Assembly (NCBI GenBank): GCA_029216955.1
Contig: JANAVB010016199.1
Coordinates: forward strand, 15,650,720 to 15,714,719
Direction: 5' to 3'
DNA: 64,000 bases
From: Iris pallida
Taxonomy: Eukaryota; Streptophyta; Magnoliopsida; Asparagales; Iridaceae
Positions 12,580 through 24,434 of this stretch are shown one piece after another (within the stretch, counting starts at the first letter, position 1; each line of letters opens with the position of its first letter). The notes beneath the pieces were generated by a model that was not told the origin of the DNA, did no database searches, and saw only the letters and a program-made list of their open reading frames with translations. Made by a program: the position numbers and the translations under genes.

Positions 12580-14933
12580 TGTCACGCCCCGCTCCCGTAG
12601 GAACGATCGTCCTCGCTAAGGCGTGATGCCGCACGAGCCCAGATTGCGCTCGTGCAAGGCGGGTTCCATAACGGCCGATTACAGCGGCTGCGACGGGGTC
12701 GTCGTACAGAAGTCCCAAGTAGAGACATTGAACACGCAGCGGAAATTTAGAACAAACACAAGTTATCCAAAAGAAGCTCTTTTATTGATATTGAAACAAC
12801 GGTTACATTGGGGGCACAAGGCCATGATTACAATTACTCAGATGCACTCGTCTCACGTTACAATTCGCTCAGCTCTCTCTCATCTCTCGATACATATTTG
12901 TCGATCCAGCGGAAGCTTCGGAAGGCGATGTCCATACATTATGTCCCGTATAAGTCTTCGAATCCATGCGGCCGCACGCTTCGAGTCGCCAAGGAACTTC
13001 GTGCCTCGACACATCCAAGCGAGCTCCGCGCCACGAGCTTCCACCTGTGCCTGCACATGGAAACTGTGTGGGTGTCAGTACCACTATACTGGTGGAGTGA
13101 GCTCCTCCCCCACCCATACAAAACCGACACGTTCATTTACTTTGTGCAATACAAGCCCCTTTTTACGATTGTCTTTCTAGTCTTGTCTTAGGATCGATTT
13201 TAGGACCGACGCTCGGCCTATTTAGTATCTTTAGACCACACTCGTGCCTTGCACTAATAACGTACCCATACTTTGCCTCTAGACCTTTCTCGTGCTTGCA
13301 TTGTCAACGTACCGACTCATACTTGTCTTTCGTACCATACTCTTGGACGTAACGACTAGGTCGTGTCAAATACTTGCCCGTGCCTCAAACATCGAGGCCG
13401 TGCCTCGCAGCGTAACCTGACTTGTCCAAACATACCTTACGGCCCTTCTCGACTTAATGTGAAACGTATAACCCAACTTGTGGAACCGGTGTTGAGAACT
13501 CAAGTACGACAACATATCTCGTGCCGAAGCACGTGTCTTTACGTATAACCGAATCGGGTGCAACCGAGCACACATTTCACCATTCAACGTATACCGTGCT
13601 TACACTTCCTTTGTTATGACCGACACCGTGCATGCGGATTCGCCGCATAGCACGCCAAATATCTATATTAAAGGCCACTGGCATGACAAGCCATCGCGGA
13701 CATAGCTCGGGTAGGCGGCGGGTCCTTCGATGCAAGGTAGCTAGCCCCATGGAAAGCCCCCGACTACCCACGCAATAAAGGCATGCGCTGCTATAACGTC
13801 TACCTCCTAGGACGACTGGGCCCGGTGCCCCGGCGTATAACCAGTCTAGGCAGAAATCCTTGTCGACAAGGTGTCCAATGACCACGCACCTACGAGACAT
13901 CTAGACTCACGTAAATGCATGGCCTAGTTTGTTGGTACGACTGGAACTATACTTAGCAACTCGTGCTCTGAACCACCCTTTGCATTACGTGCATCGGGGC
14001 CGCGAGACTCCCAACCGAGGGAACGCCTCGAATACTCAACGTGGATAGGAACGCGAGACTCCCAACCGAGGGACCGCCTCGAATACTTAACGCGGATAGG
14101 AACGCGAGACTCCCAACCGAGGGACCGCCTCGAAACACCTTAACGTGGATAGGACGCGAGGCTCCCAACCGAGGGACCGCCTCGAACTTCTTTGAACTCG
14201 AGGGAACGACTACTACGTAGCCTTCCAACTTAACTTGAACAAAACGTGTTCCTTAAGTGCCATGGACTGTGGCTAACTTTACATCGTGCCAACCGTGGCT
14301 CGTGCCTTTAACTGACTTCTGTCTTACGCAACGCTATCACCCAAGTCATACGTTATATGACGGCCCGTGAGATCGTGGGACTATTTGACTTGACAACCGC
14401 AGAACGAGCGGGACGGCACTTAGAATGACTTAGGTCGATCGGCATAACTTTGCCTAACTTACTCAAGCCTACAACTTAACCCGAGGGACGAGCCAAGGCT
14501 ATGCCAAGCCTTGCGCAGTGGAAACGTGCATGCTTTATCGAGCATTTACGCGGGTGACGCCTATGACTTAGGCTAACTCATCGTTTGTGTCGAATACCAA
14601 CTTTTCCCTCTCCCAAGCCGCGGGACGAAGGATCGAGTGTCATTTAAAAGCACGCTGAGCCGACTTCTATTGAGACCGTGGGACCATTTTCCATGTTCTA
14701 AGACATTCCGACGGGTCGAGATCATTCCCTTAGCTATGTGCGTTCGTAGCTTTTATATTAGCCTACTTGTGCAAGTTGAAAACAGACGAATTATTAAGTG
14801 AAGGCTGAGATGAGGCAAGTTCACCGAAACTACCCCACCTGAGCGATGTCTTCGAGTCTCCGTTGTAAGGCCAAGTCCGAACGCCGTCGGCGTTTCGATT
14901 CCTCCGATTGACTTTGCGGGACGGGGCACTACA
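12580..14933 (-). repeat. LARD LTR B (middle LTR, 2354 bp)
   Basis: It serves as the 3' LTR of one unit and the 5' LTR of the other. It carries more private substitutions than A or C by my count (about 14 against about 10 and 9). It includes the 51-bp four-copy block at 14002-14187. Confidence 0.92.
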
Positions 14934-17541
14934 ACATACACCACTCAGAACAAGTCTCGTCCTCGAGACTTTCCTGAAGGCAAACCATCATACCATTTCT
15001 ATGGCCAGGACTTAATCGTGTACATTCCGCCTACGCGTTTCTTCGATTTCGAGCCACGCTCGTGTTATCGCTAACTTAGTCGTAAGGCACACTAATCGAT
15101 CAACCAACATTCAAACTCGTTTCAAATCAATGATCGTATTATCACCAACATTTCTTCGAAACTCACGATTCCAAAATCCTCGACACTTTCCCGTTTCTCA
15201 AGTCTCACATGATTCAACGTATCACTTAGTTGGATCGTACAAATATTCCAGGCGTCCCCAAAATACATGCATGTCAGCCAAGCCTCGTGATAGAGAATCC
15301 GCCATCACCACTCGAGTCGGATCGTGCACATATTCGGGCGTCCCTGATATACGTGCATGTCAGCCGAGACTCGCGAGTGGTGCCTCCACTATTTCCTATC
15401 GTTTCGCACTCGGGCATCTTCCGAACCGCTAGGCTATGTCTTTCGTCAGCACTGGAATCATAGTTCCCAAACAACGATATCAACACTGACCCCATCCTAA
15501 GGTCAACCAAATCGATGGTACGGGGTTTTCTACCCAAGCTCGCATCACTCCGATTTCTAAACATCGAGCATCGATTTCCTACGCACATCCCCACATTCGT
15601 CGCACGGGGTACGAGTCGTATCGGTAAAGCCATCATACGATAATTCACGTTTCAACCAATCCTCGATAAGAACATATCGCTCGTTCATCAAGCCATTTCG
15701 CATCGTCTATCTCTTCGAACACGTTCGACATTAGTTCGCCTATCATTCATTCTCAAATCAAGCACGCTATGACACAATTCATCTCTAAATCGTAATTCAT
15801 ATTTCACGTTTCCGAATCATCTATTCCAATTCACGTAATCGATCACAAGGTCGTCTGACTTAACAATACGTTGCGTCCCGATCTCACGCGAGTCAGATTA
15901 TCCACGGTGGGCACGAATCACCATGCACGCTCCCGCGAGATAATCATTCTCATCGGGACGTAACTCTTGTTTTGTGTCTAGACAAATTCATTTTCGATGC
16001 GCAGATTGGACCTACACAATCCTCAAGTTTTATTCATTCGTCAATCCTTCGCATCAAACCAACAAGTCGAGACAATCGAAGTTGCCGCATCTTGATTTCC
16101 CGAGTTCGATCATTCCCGCGACATGAATCACCATGTCAGCGCTCACGCGGAACGATTGCTCCAAATCTGATGCAACGCATGTGCGAGGCTAGAGTTGCGC
16201 TCGCACAAGACAAGACCGTCGACGCTGTGGTTATCCGCGTAACCATCAAGACACGATCAATTTCATCCAACATTTGTCCCAAATCAAAATCTTAAGTATT
16301 GCATCCATCGGAACGATAACTCTTGTACGATCGTCATTCACCGTGTCAGAGTACCCCCGAGTTATCGCATATCGGTCTTTGATACGCCTCAATACCATCG
16401 ACGATATGTGTAACCTGACGATCTTCCTTTGCAACGAATTTCGAGTCGTGCGAATGATGCTATCGTCCGACTGGATAATCTCCTCGAATCGTTCACAATA
16501 TCAATTTCTTCAACCCAAATTCACGTATCGTTTATCCGTCCATCTTAAGTCGTCGACCAACATATTTTCTCAATTCGTATCATTCCTTGCTAACTCAAAC
16601 CATCGAGCACATCGATTTCAATCCTCAGAGTCGTTTGCGTAACTTCTAAGTCAAACCTTTCGTGCACGCTATCTTCCCGTCGTGCTAACTTTTCGTTTAC
16701 TATCCGTATCAATTTCTTCAATCAAGTCATCCATTTATTCTATCGTTTAGAATTTCCATTCAACCATTTCGTAACTCGCACTATCGTTTACAAATCGTTT
16801 GGACGATATCTCGTTTGCGATTCTCGAATCATAACCAACTAAGCGCTACTCGTTCTAAGGCTTTGCGATATCATCGCTTGTCGACATACTCATACTATCC
16901 GTAAATCCTCTGGTTCCGCTCGAATAATTCTATAACGTCCATACACCACTCGGGTTCGAGCCATCCGATCTAGTCCTCAATCACGTTCGTATCGACGCAC
17001 TAAGTCGTTCGCACAATCCTCAAAATCCCAATCAATCTTCCGTGTACGCCTAAGCGTTAGTCTGATAACGTTCATATCGATATATACTCCAAATGTATCT
17101 CCGTTTCCGACCAAGCGGTACTAAATATTGGTTGCGACTCGTTTGCACCAAAAGGTCGAGGTGCGCGACACGCGGACTAAGTTGTGCCGTATAACCATCC
17201 CGTATGGACTATACTCCGAGTTTTCACGCTCATTTGCTAATGCCGACGTAGGACTCGTTAGGCACGCATGCAACTTGCTAACATTAGCACGTATCTTCTA
17301 TCAACTCAAGGTCGGCACCGTTCGGCCCAAAGGCCATCGCCTATCGATACGTTCGACTGAACACATGTACGAGCTTTTGAAAATATTAGACTTATTGTAT
17401 GGACATGCCGAGGGACGTTTGAGAGAGAGCGCACCAACGATATCAACTTTGCGGACGCAACGTTTCAGAGTTCGCGGAAACAACGAGTTAAAGAATTCAA
17501 TCGATAGTCCAAGGACGTAAAGCCGTGCTCTGATACCATTA
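14934..17541 (-). mobile_element. LARD internal region 2 (2608 bp, non-coding)
   Basis: Same length and order as internal region 1, about 1% different, with no coding domains. Changes are scattered, with no sign of a gene-conversion tract. Confidence 0.88.
17523..17538 (-). other. LARD primer-binding site 2
   Basis: Same 16-nt initiator-Met complement as at 12561-12576, next to LTR C. There is none beside LTR A, whose outer edge borders the target site, as expected for a 3' LTR. Confidence 0.88.
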
Positions 17542-19895
17542 TGTCACGCCCCGCTCCCGTAGGAGCGATCGTCCTCGCTAAGGCGTGATGCCGCACGAGC
17601 CCAGATTGCGCTCGTGCAAGGCGGGTTCCATAACGGCCGATTACAGCGGCTGCGACGGGGTCGTCGCACAGAAGTCCCAAGTAGAGACATTGAACACGCA
17701 GCGGAAATTTAGAACAAACACAAGTTATCCAAAAGAAGCTCTTTTATTGATATTGAAACAACGGTTACATTGGGGGCACAAGGCCATGATTACAATTACT
17801 CAGATGCACTCGTCTCACATTACAATTCGCTCAGCTCTCTCTCATCTCTCGATACATATTTGTCGATCCAGCGGAAGCTTCGGAAGGCGATGTCCATACA
17901 TTATGTCCCGTATAAGTCTTCGAATCCATGCGGCCGCACACTTCGAGTCGCCAAGGAACTTCGTGCCTCGACGCATCCAAGCGAGCTCCGCACCACGAGC
18001 TTCCACCTGTGCCTGCACATGGAAACTGTGTGGGTGTCAGTACCACTGTACTGGTGGAGTGAGCTCCTCACCCACCCATACAAAACCGACACGTTCATTT
18101 ACTTTGTGCAATACAAGCCCCTTTTTACGATTGTCTTTCTAGTCTTGTCTTAGGATCGATTTTAGGACCGATGCTCGGCCTATTTAGTGTCTTTAGACCA
18201 CACTCGTGCCTTGCACTAATAACGTACCCATACTTTGCCTCTAGACCTTTCTCGTGCTTGCATTGTCAACGTACCGACTCATACTTGTCTTTCGTATCAT
18301 ACTCTTGGACGTAACGACTAGGTCGTGTCAAATACTTGCCCGTGCCTCAAACATCGAGGCCGTGCCTCGCAGCGTAACCTGACTTATCCAAACATACCTT
18401 ACGGCCCTTCTCGACTTAATGTGAAACGTATAACCCAACTTGTGGAACCGGTGTTGAGAACTCAAGTACGACAACATATCTCGTGCCGAAGCACGTGTCT
18501 TTACGTATAACCGAATCGGGTGCAACCGAGCACACATTTCACCATTCAACGTATACCGTGCTTACACTTCCTTTGTTATGACCGACACCGTGCATGCGGA
18601 TTCGCCGCATAGCACGCCAAATATCTATATGAAAGGCCACTGGCATGACAAGCCATCGCGGACATAGCTCGGGTAGGCGGCGGGTCCTTCGATGCAAGGT
18701 AGCTAGCCCCATGGAAAGCCCCCGACTACCCACGCAACAAAGGCATGCGTTGCTATAACGTCTACCTCCTAGGACGACTGGGCCCGGTGCCCCGGCGTAT
18801 AACCAGTCTAGGCAGAAATCCTTGTCGACAAGGTGTCCAATGACCACGCACCTACGAGACATCTAGACTCACGTAAATGCATGGCCTAGTTTGTTGGTAC
18901 GACTGGAACTATACTTAGCAACTCGTGCTCTGAACCACCCTTTGCATTACGTGCATCGGGGCCGCGAGACTCCTAACCGAGGGAACGCCTCGAATACTCA
19001 ACGTGGATAGGAACGCGAGACTCCAAACCGAGGGACCGCCTCGAATACTTAACGCGGATAGGAACGCGAGACTCCCAACCGAGGGACCGCCTCGAAACAC
19101 CTTAACGTGGATAGGACGCGAGGCTCCCAACCGAGGGACCGCCTCGAACTTCTTTGAACTCGAGGGAACGACTACTACGTAGCCTTCCAACTTAACTTGA
19201 ACAAAACGTGTTCCTTAAGTGCCATGGACTGTGGCTAACTTTACATCGTGCCAACCGTGGCTCGTGCCTTTAACTGACTTCTGTCTTACGCAACGCTATC
19301 ACCCAAGTCATACGTTATATGACGGCCCGTGAGATCGTGGGACTATTTGACTTGACAACCGCAGAACGAGCGGGACGGCACTTAGAATGACTTAGGTCGA
19401 TCGGCATAACTTTGCCTAACTTACTCAAGCCTACAACTTAACCCGAGGGACGAGCCAAGGCTATGCCAAGCCTTGCGCAGTGGAAACGTGCATGCTTTAT
19501 CGAGCATTTACGCGGGCGACGCCTATGACTTAGGCTAACTCATCGTTTGTGTCGAATACCAACTTTTTCCTCTCCCAAGCCGCGGGACGAAGGATCGAGT
19601 GTCATTTAAAAGCACGCTGAGCCGACTTCTATTGAGACCGTGGGACCATTTTCCATGTTCTAAGACATTCCGACGGGTCGAGATCATTCCCTTAGCTATG
19701 TGCGTTCGTAGCTTTTATATTAGCCTACTTGTGCAAGTTGAAAACAGACGAATTATTAAGTGAAGGCTGAGATGAGGCAAGTTCACCGAAACTACCCCAC
19801 CTGAGCGATGTCTTCGAGTCTCCGTTGTAAGGCCAAGTCCGAACGCCGTCGGCGTTTCGATTCCTCCGATTGACTTTGCGGGACGGGGCACTACA
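17542..19895 (-). repeat. LARD LTR C (5' LTR in element sense, 2354 bp)
   Basis: It ends ...GGCACTACA at 19895 and is followed directly by the CCCAC target duplicate. It includes the 51-bp four-copy block at 18964-19149. Confidence 0.92.
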
Positions 19896-19900
19896 CCCAC

Positions 19901-20012
19901 TACACCTCATGTGCACACCTCAACACAAGCAATGCATTATATTGAGATACTCACCATTTGGTGTAGCCGATGTGGGACTATCTTTTCTAGTCCAAAGGCA
20001 AAAACACCAACA
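19901..20012 (-). repeat. Copia element I, 5' LTR, right piece
   Basis: These bases match 1781-1882 and following of the 3' LTR with essentially no change, ending ACACCAACA. Joined to 6877-7617 they rebuild an 853-bp LTR. Confidence 0.93.
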
Positions 20013-23000
20013 AGAACTGAAGCGATGTGTTGAGCTTTTTCCAGGGTATCTTCCAAAAGTAGCTCATGAATCTAACGTTCCTATCAAGGATGATGGTCTT
20101 AGGCAACATGTCACCTCCAACATTCCTAAAGAATATGCTCGTTATATGTGGAGCATGACTCGTTTTACTACAGGGATAAAATGCACCATCTTGGAAAAAC
20201 GGTCCACTACAAAAAAATACAGTCATGTTTCCATGAGGTACATAGAAAAGCTAACACAAAGTCATACTAATGTCCTACCATAGGATGAAGGGAATATGAA
20301 AATGAGTGTAAAGGCATGTGTTCTGCCTACCCTTTGTCATCTAACAAGTATGACAATATGCCAGTACTCTAGCGAAATCGAGCTTCGATCAATAAATTTG
20401 TCCTCAAACCATAAGGAAAGTCTTATTACGTCCGAAGTGTTCCGCTACGCCGCCAGCTGCCAATATGCATGAAATAGAGGGAATGCATAGCTGGTTAACC
20501 CTAAACAAAAAACTAACTATAGTGAAACCATCAATAGAAGTAGATGAATCATAAACAATTTTAGCATATATTACACTAAAGTCTCGACAAGTAGGATACT
20601 CATTACCGATTCCGAATCCAATGACTTGAGTACTCATCAATCAAAATGTATACAATTTTCTACTCAATGTGTCAGCATGTTTATTCTTAGCATCTGCAAA
20701 AATGCTTGGAGAAAAGGTATACCGAATGAATTACACCCACTTAACATATCGAGGTCCTAGCTTATTTTGAGAACTCAAATAGCGTACGACCTCATTGTCC
20801 AAAAACAAAACACAATCTTTCAGGAGCAAAGAATGATGCCAATATCGTAAACTTTGTACGATAGCATAAACCTCTCGGTCATAATTTAAGTACCATTATC
20901 GAGCCTCATTCAACTTTTCACTAAAGTAGCAATCAAATGGCTCTCCTAGCTTTAACATACAACCTATTCCTCTGCCTGAAGCGTCACAAGCTACTTCGAA
21001 GACTTTTGAGAAATCAAGGAGACGAAGGATGGGCAAAGGTCAACTCCTTTTTTATTTCTGCGAACACTCTCTCAGCGGCTTTAGTCCATACGAACCCCCC
21101 TTTCTTAAGGCAATCAGTAATAGGAGCCATAATGGTACTAAATCTCTTGACAAATCTCCTATAAAATGTGGTTGTCATGTATAGTCGTAGGAGCCTGTCA
21201 GTCCCTAATGGCCTTAACCCTATCGAGGTTCACTGAAATACCCTTTTTAGACACGACAAACCCCTAAGAAAGAACTGGACATATAAGGTCATAAAGGAAC
21301 AAATTTTCAAGTTAGCAAATAACTTCTCCTTTCAGAGTACATACAAGACTTGTGTCAAATGAAACAAATGTTTTTTCTTGGGTTCAACTGAATATGAGAA
21401 TATCGTCAAAGTAGACAACCAGAAAGACTCTTAAGAAGGGGCATAAAATATGGGTCGTGACAATCATAAACATGCTAGGGGCATGAGACAAAGTACAATT
21501 CAAAGGGCATGGCCATCCACTAATATAACCCATCCTTAATAATCTTAAACAATAGTCTTTCACTCATCACCTTCACGGACGTGAATCTGGTGATAATTGG
21601 AGAAGATATCTTAAACACGGTATTCTATTCGTCACATTTACGAAAGCAAATCTAGTGATAACCACGATGTAGATCTATCTTGGAAAAGATACTAGCACAA
21701 GCTATCATGTCAGAAAGGTCATCAAGTCAAGGAATGGGAAACCTATACTCGATTGTTATCTTGTTGATGGGCGCGAATATCTATGTACATCGTCCAACTA
21801 CTATATTGTTTGGGAGTGAGTAGGGCAGGAACGACACATGGACTAAGCTCTCATGAATAAATCTATTCCGTAACAACTCATCCACTTGGCACCTAAGCCT
21901 CAACGTGCTCTGTAGGGTTAATCAAATAATAAGGTAAGTTGGGTAAGGTGGACTCTGGTACTAAGTCTATGGCATATTGGATGTATCTAAAAGGAGGAAG
22001 TTCGTCGGGTAGGTCTTTGAGCATAACGTCACTATAGTCGGCTAAGAATTGATGGATCTCGGGAAGGTGTTCCACAATCTCAATAGTAGGTGCAAGACTA
22101 GTGCCAACAATAGCGTATACAATCCCTTCTCCTTTCTCTCTTGGATAAACTCTCCTCTTATTCACCATATGAACAACTCTCTTGCTTGCCTTAGACATTT
22201 TCGATTCGGGTTTGGGTCCAGTTGAATTTTTTGGGGATCAGATGAATATAACACGACCTTTTTATCTTTGTGAGTGAACATATACGTGTTGCTCTTCCCA
22301 AAATTGCCAAAGTCTAGGTCATAAATCTAGTCTCCCCAATAAAATGTGTGCAACGTACATAGGAAGGAAGTCACAACATATACAATCTTTGTAAGATGAA
22401 GAAAGACGTCACAAACATATGCTATCTTCGTAGGACGAAAAAAGTGTATGGGAATTAAGCATCTTTTAAGTGACAAAGTGTGCACTCTTGTTGACCCAAG
22501 TAACACTGCAAGGCTAGGGGTGTTTTTTGGCCTTAAGTCCTATCTTCTCTAAGGCCATCTTGGAAATATCGTTGACGCAATTCCCTCCATCAATCATGAG
22601 CTTACAAAATTTGTTGTTAACTTTAATGAGAGTGTAGAAAATAAGAGCATGTACCTAACCACATGTAACGGTGTACTTGAGGAGATTAAGTCAAGTTCAC
22701 AACCATTAACTCCTTTCTCAACTATATAGGGGTCTTCTTCGAGTTCAAACTCTTGAGTCATCCCTGAAGTCATTTGACTCCTTACCTAAGTTCCTACATG
22801 GACACTAATGAGCAAAGTATCCAATACCTTAACAGTTGTAGCACTCAGTTTCCTTACCCTTTTCCATAGAGTTTTCCTCTTTTTCCATGTCGGCAGTTGC
22901 ACATGGCTTAGTAGACCGCTCGTAATGTCGTTTATGGTGGTCCTTTTATTAGTAAGAGTAATTATAGATGAAATCATTTTGATGTTGCTCAAATTCGAGC

Positions 23001-24000
23001 GCTATTTTCCTCTTTTTCCTTGTTGGCAGTTGCACATGGCTTAGTAGACCGTTCGTAATGCCATTTATGGTTGTCCTTTTATTAGTAAGAGTAATTATAG
23101 ATGAAATCATTTTGATGTTGCTCAAATTCGAGTGCTATTTGGTAGGCATCTTCTATAGTAGTCACCCTCAAAGGTCTAATTTCATGTCTAAATTCAACTA
23201 CAAAGCCAGACCGAAATCACGAAAGCGTAACTCGGGGGTCCTCGGCGATCTCAAAGTGAGACATTAATTCATCAAACCTAGTCATATAGTCATATATTGA
23301 CAAGCTACCATGACAAAATATGGCCATTTGGTTCATAAGTTAGTCTCTATAGGATCTTAGGAGGTATTTTTCACAAAAATCTTTCATTTCGATCCACGTA
23401 CCTATAGGGTCTCAATCGAAGCGTTCTTTGTTCTTGTCAATAGAAAACTAATATATCATAGCAGTACCAGTCAATTTCAATTTGACAAATCACATACATC
23501 TTTTCTCACACATATCATATCATTCAAAGTAATCGTTCATGTTAGACAATCAATTACTAACGACCATAGGGTCATGGCGACCGTCAAAGAATGGAACCTC
23601 TACTTTCACTTTCTTAGTACTGTCGCCACCTCAAAATCTATATGTTTGGTCTCTTGGACGATTTTTCTCGTCGAAATTGTCACAGTTATCATAGGGAGCG
23701 AGGAACCCTAGATCTAAGTTCCTCTCTCATGTAGAGCTGAGATTCGCAGGGTTAAGCCTCTTAGTAGGGCGTATGACATTTCTAAGACTCTCCCTATGTT
23801 ATAGGTGCATTTGATCCAATAATGGTTGTACTTATTTCCGAATGAGATGGATGTTGTATGATTGTTTGGTGGGATTGTTCAAGGACATATATCACTTCTA
23901 TTTGGTTGAGGCATTCAAAGTCTCTATCCTAGCAACAAGTACCTTGAACCTAGGATTTTAGGGTTTAATTTGGCTATTAGTTGCTATTCTAGAGTCATTT
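20013..24000 (-). pseudogene. Ty3/gypsy chromovirus gag-pol, 5' and central part (decayed)
   Basis: Minus-strand order is gag, zinc knuckle, protease, RT, RNase H, integrase, which is the gypsy order. Gag lies about 23990-22870 (for example TTIEDAYQIALEFEQHQNDF). A decayed knuckle CYNC..GIGYFAH..CP is near 22850-22800. The protease reads LMIDGGNCVNDIS near 22600. RT starts about 22130 with DVMLKDLPDELPPFRYIQYAIDL and has VYFDDILIFS near 21400. RNase H is about 20990-20640 (FEVACDASGRGIGCML, DTLSRKL). Integrase is about 20300-20013 (KTIILDRNVRFMSYFWK). Stops and frameshifts are frequent, far more than in copia I, so this is the oldest layer. It continues at 1029-1. Confidence 0.9.
22877..23140. 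repeat. 133-bp tandem duplication in gypsy gag
   Basis: The stretch containing GGCAGTTGCACATGGCTTAG and later AAATCATTTTGATGTTGCTC occurs twice with a period of 133 bp. A few differences separate the copies, so the duplication followed the element's insertion or was in its parent. Confidence 0.85.
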
Positions 24001-24390
24001 ACGTTTGAGTCATAGCATCATACAAACTCAAAAGTAGATTTGTGTCAATTCATTCTTCAATTCTTTGACTTCTTTTATAGCCATGCAACTCAACCATAAG
24101 ATAACACAGAATAATTTAAAGGATAAACAAATAATCCTGAGGAAGATAAGCTTCACATGCAAACTAACCTCAAGATAAACAAATAACAAATAAACACCTA
24201 ATCTAGTGGGAAATGAAATCCCTATCCAAAGCTGGTAAAAGAGTTGGAAGAAATATTTCTTCATAACAAATATATATCAACTTTTCAACCAAAATATCTT
24301 GCGTGAATTTTGCAAGTTGGCTAGTCCAAAAGTCATGCTTGTCTGTCTCGTGTCTCATGTCGCGTCCTAGACGAGTCTAATCCCCATCAA
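24001..24390 (-). repeat. Probable 5' LTR of the Ty3/gypsy chromovirus
   Basis: Its upstream end (24390-24259) matches the element's other end at 1-128. A TATA-like CTATAAAAG lies at about 24077-24085 on the minus strand, ahead of gag. The LTR end and primer site are too degraded to place exactly, so the inner limit is approximate. The outer end lies about 45 bp from the SINAT exon 2 splice donor. Confidence 0.55.
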
Positions 24391-24434
24391 AATGAATGCA
24401 ATCTCACCTAAATAATTTAGTTTCAAAATTATAC

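Larger units (their letters stand above)
7618..19895 (-). mobile_element. Non-coding LTR retrotransposon (LARD type) in tandem: LTR-internal-LTR-internal-LTR
   Basis: A 4962-bp period repeats at 7618, 12580 and 17542. The third copy stops after 2354 bp at 19895. Ends are TGTCACGCC and GGCACTACA (TG...CA). The flanking CCCAC at 7613-7617 is repeated at 19896-19900, a 5-bp target duplication. The uninterrupted target, GTGC-CCCAC-TACACC, is present in the other copia LTR near 1771-1785. A 16-nt site complementary to initiator-Met tRNA follows two of the three LTRs in minus orientation. So what looks like a large satellite is three 2354-bp LTRs and two 2608-bp internal regions of one element. No gag or pol domain is recognisable. 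Many ORFs of 60-185 codons recur in each copy only because the DNA recurs. Confidence 0.93.

Noticed and set aside
7661..18142. ORF of 185 codons (MMPHEPRLRS...) present three times, and similar repeated ORFs
   Set aside because: It recurs only because the LARD LTR recurs. There is no domain, and overlapping ORFs on both strands are equally 'conserved'.
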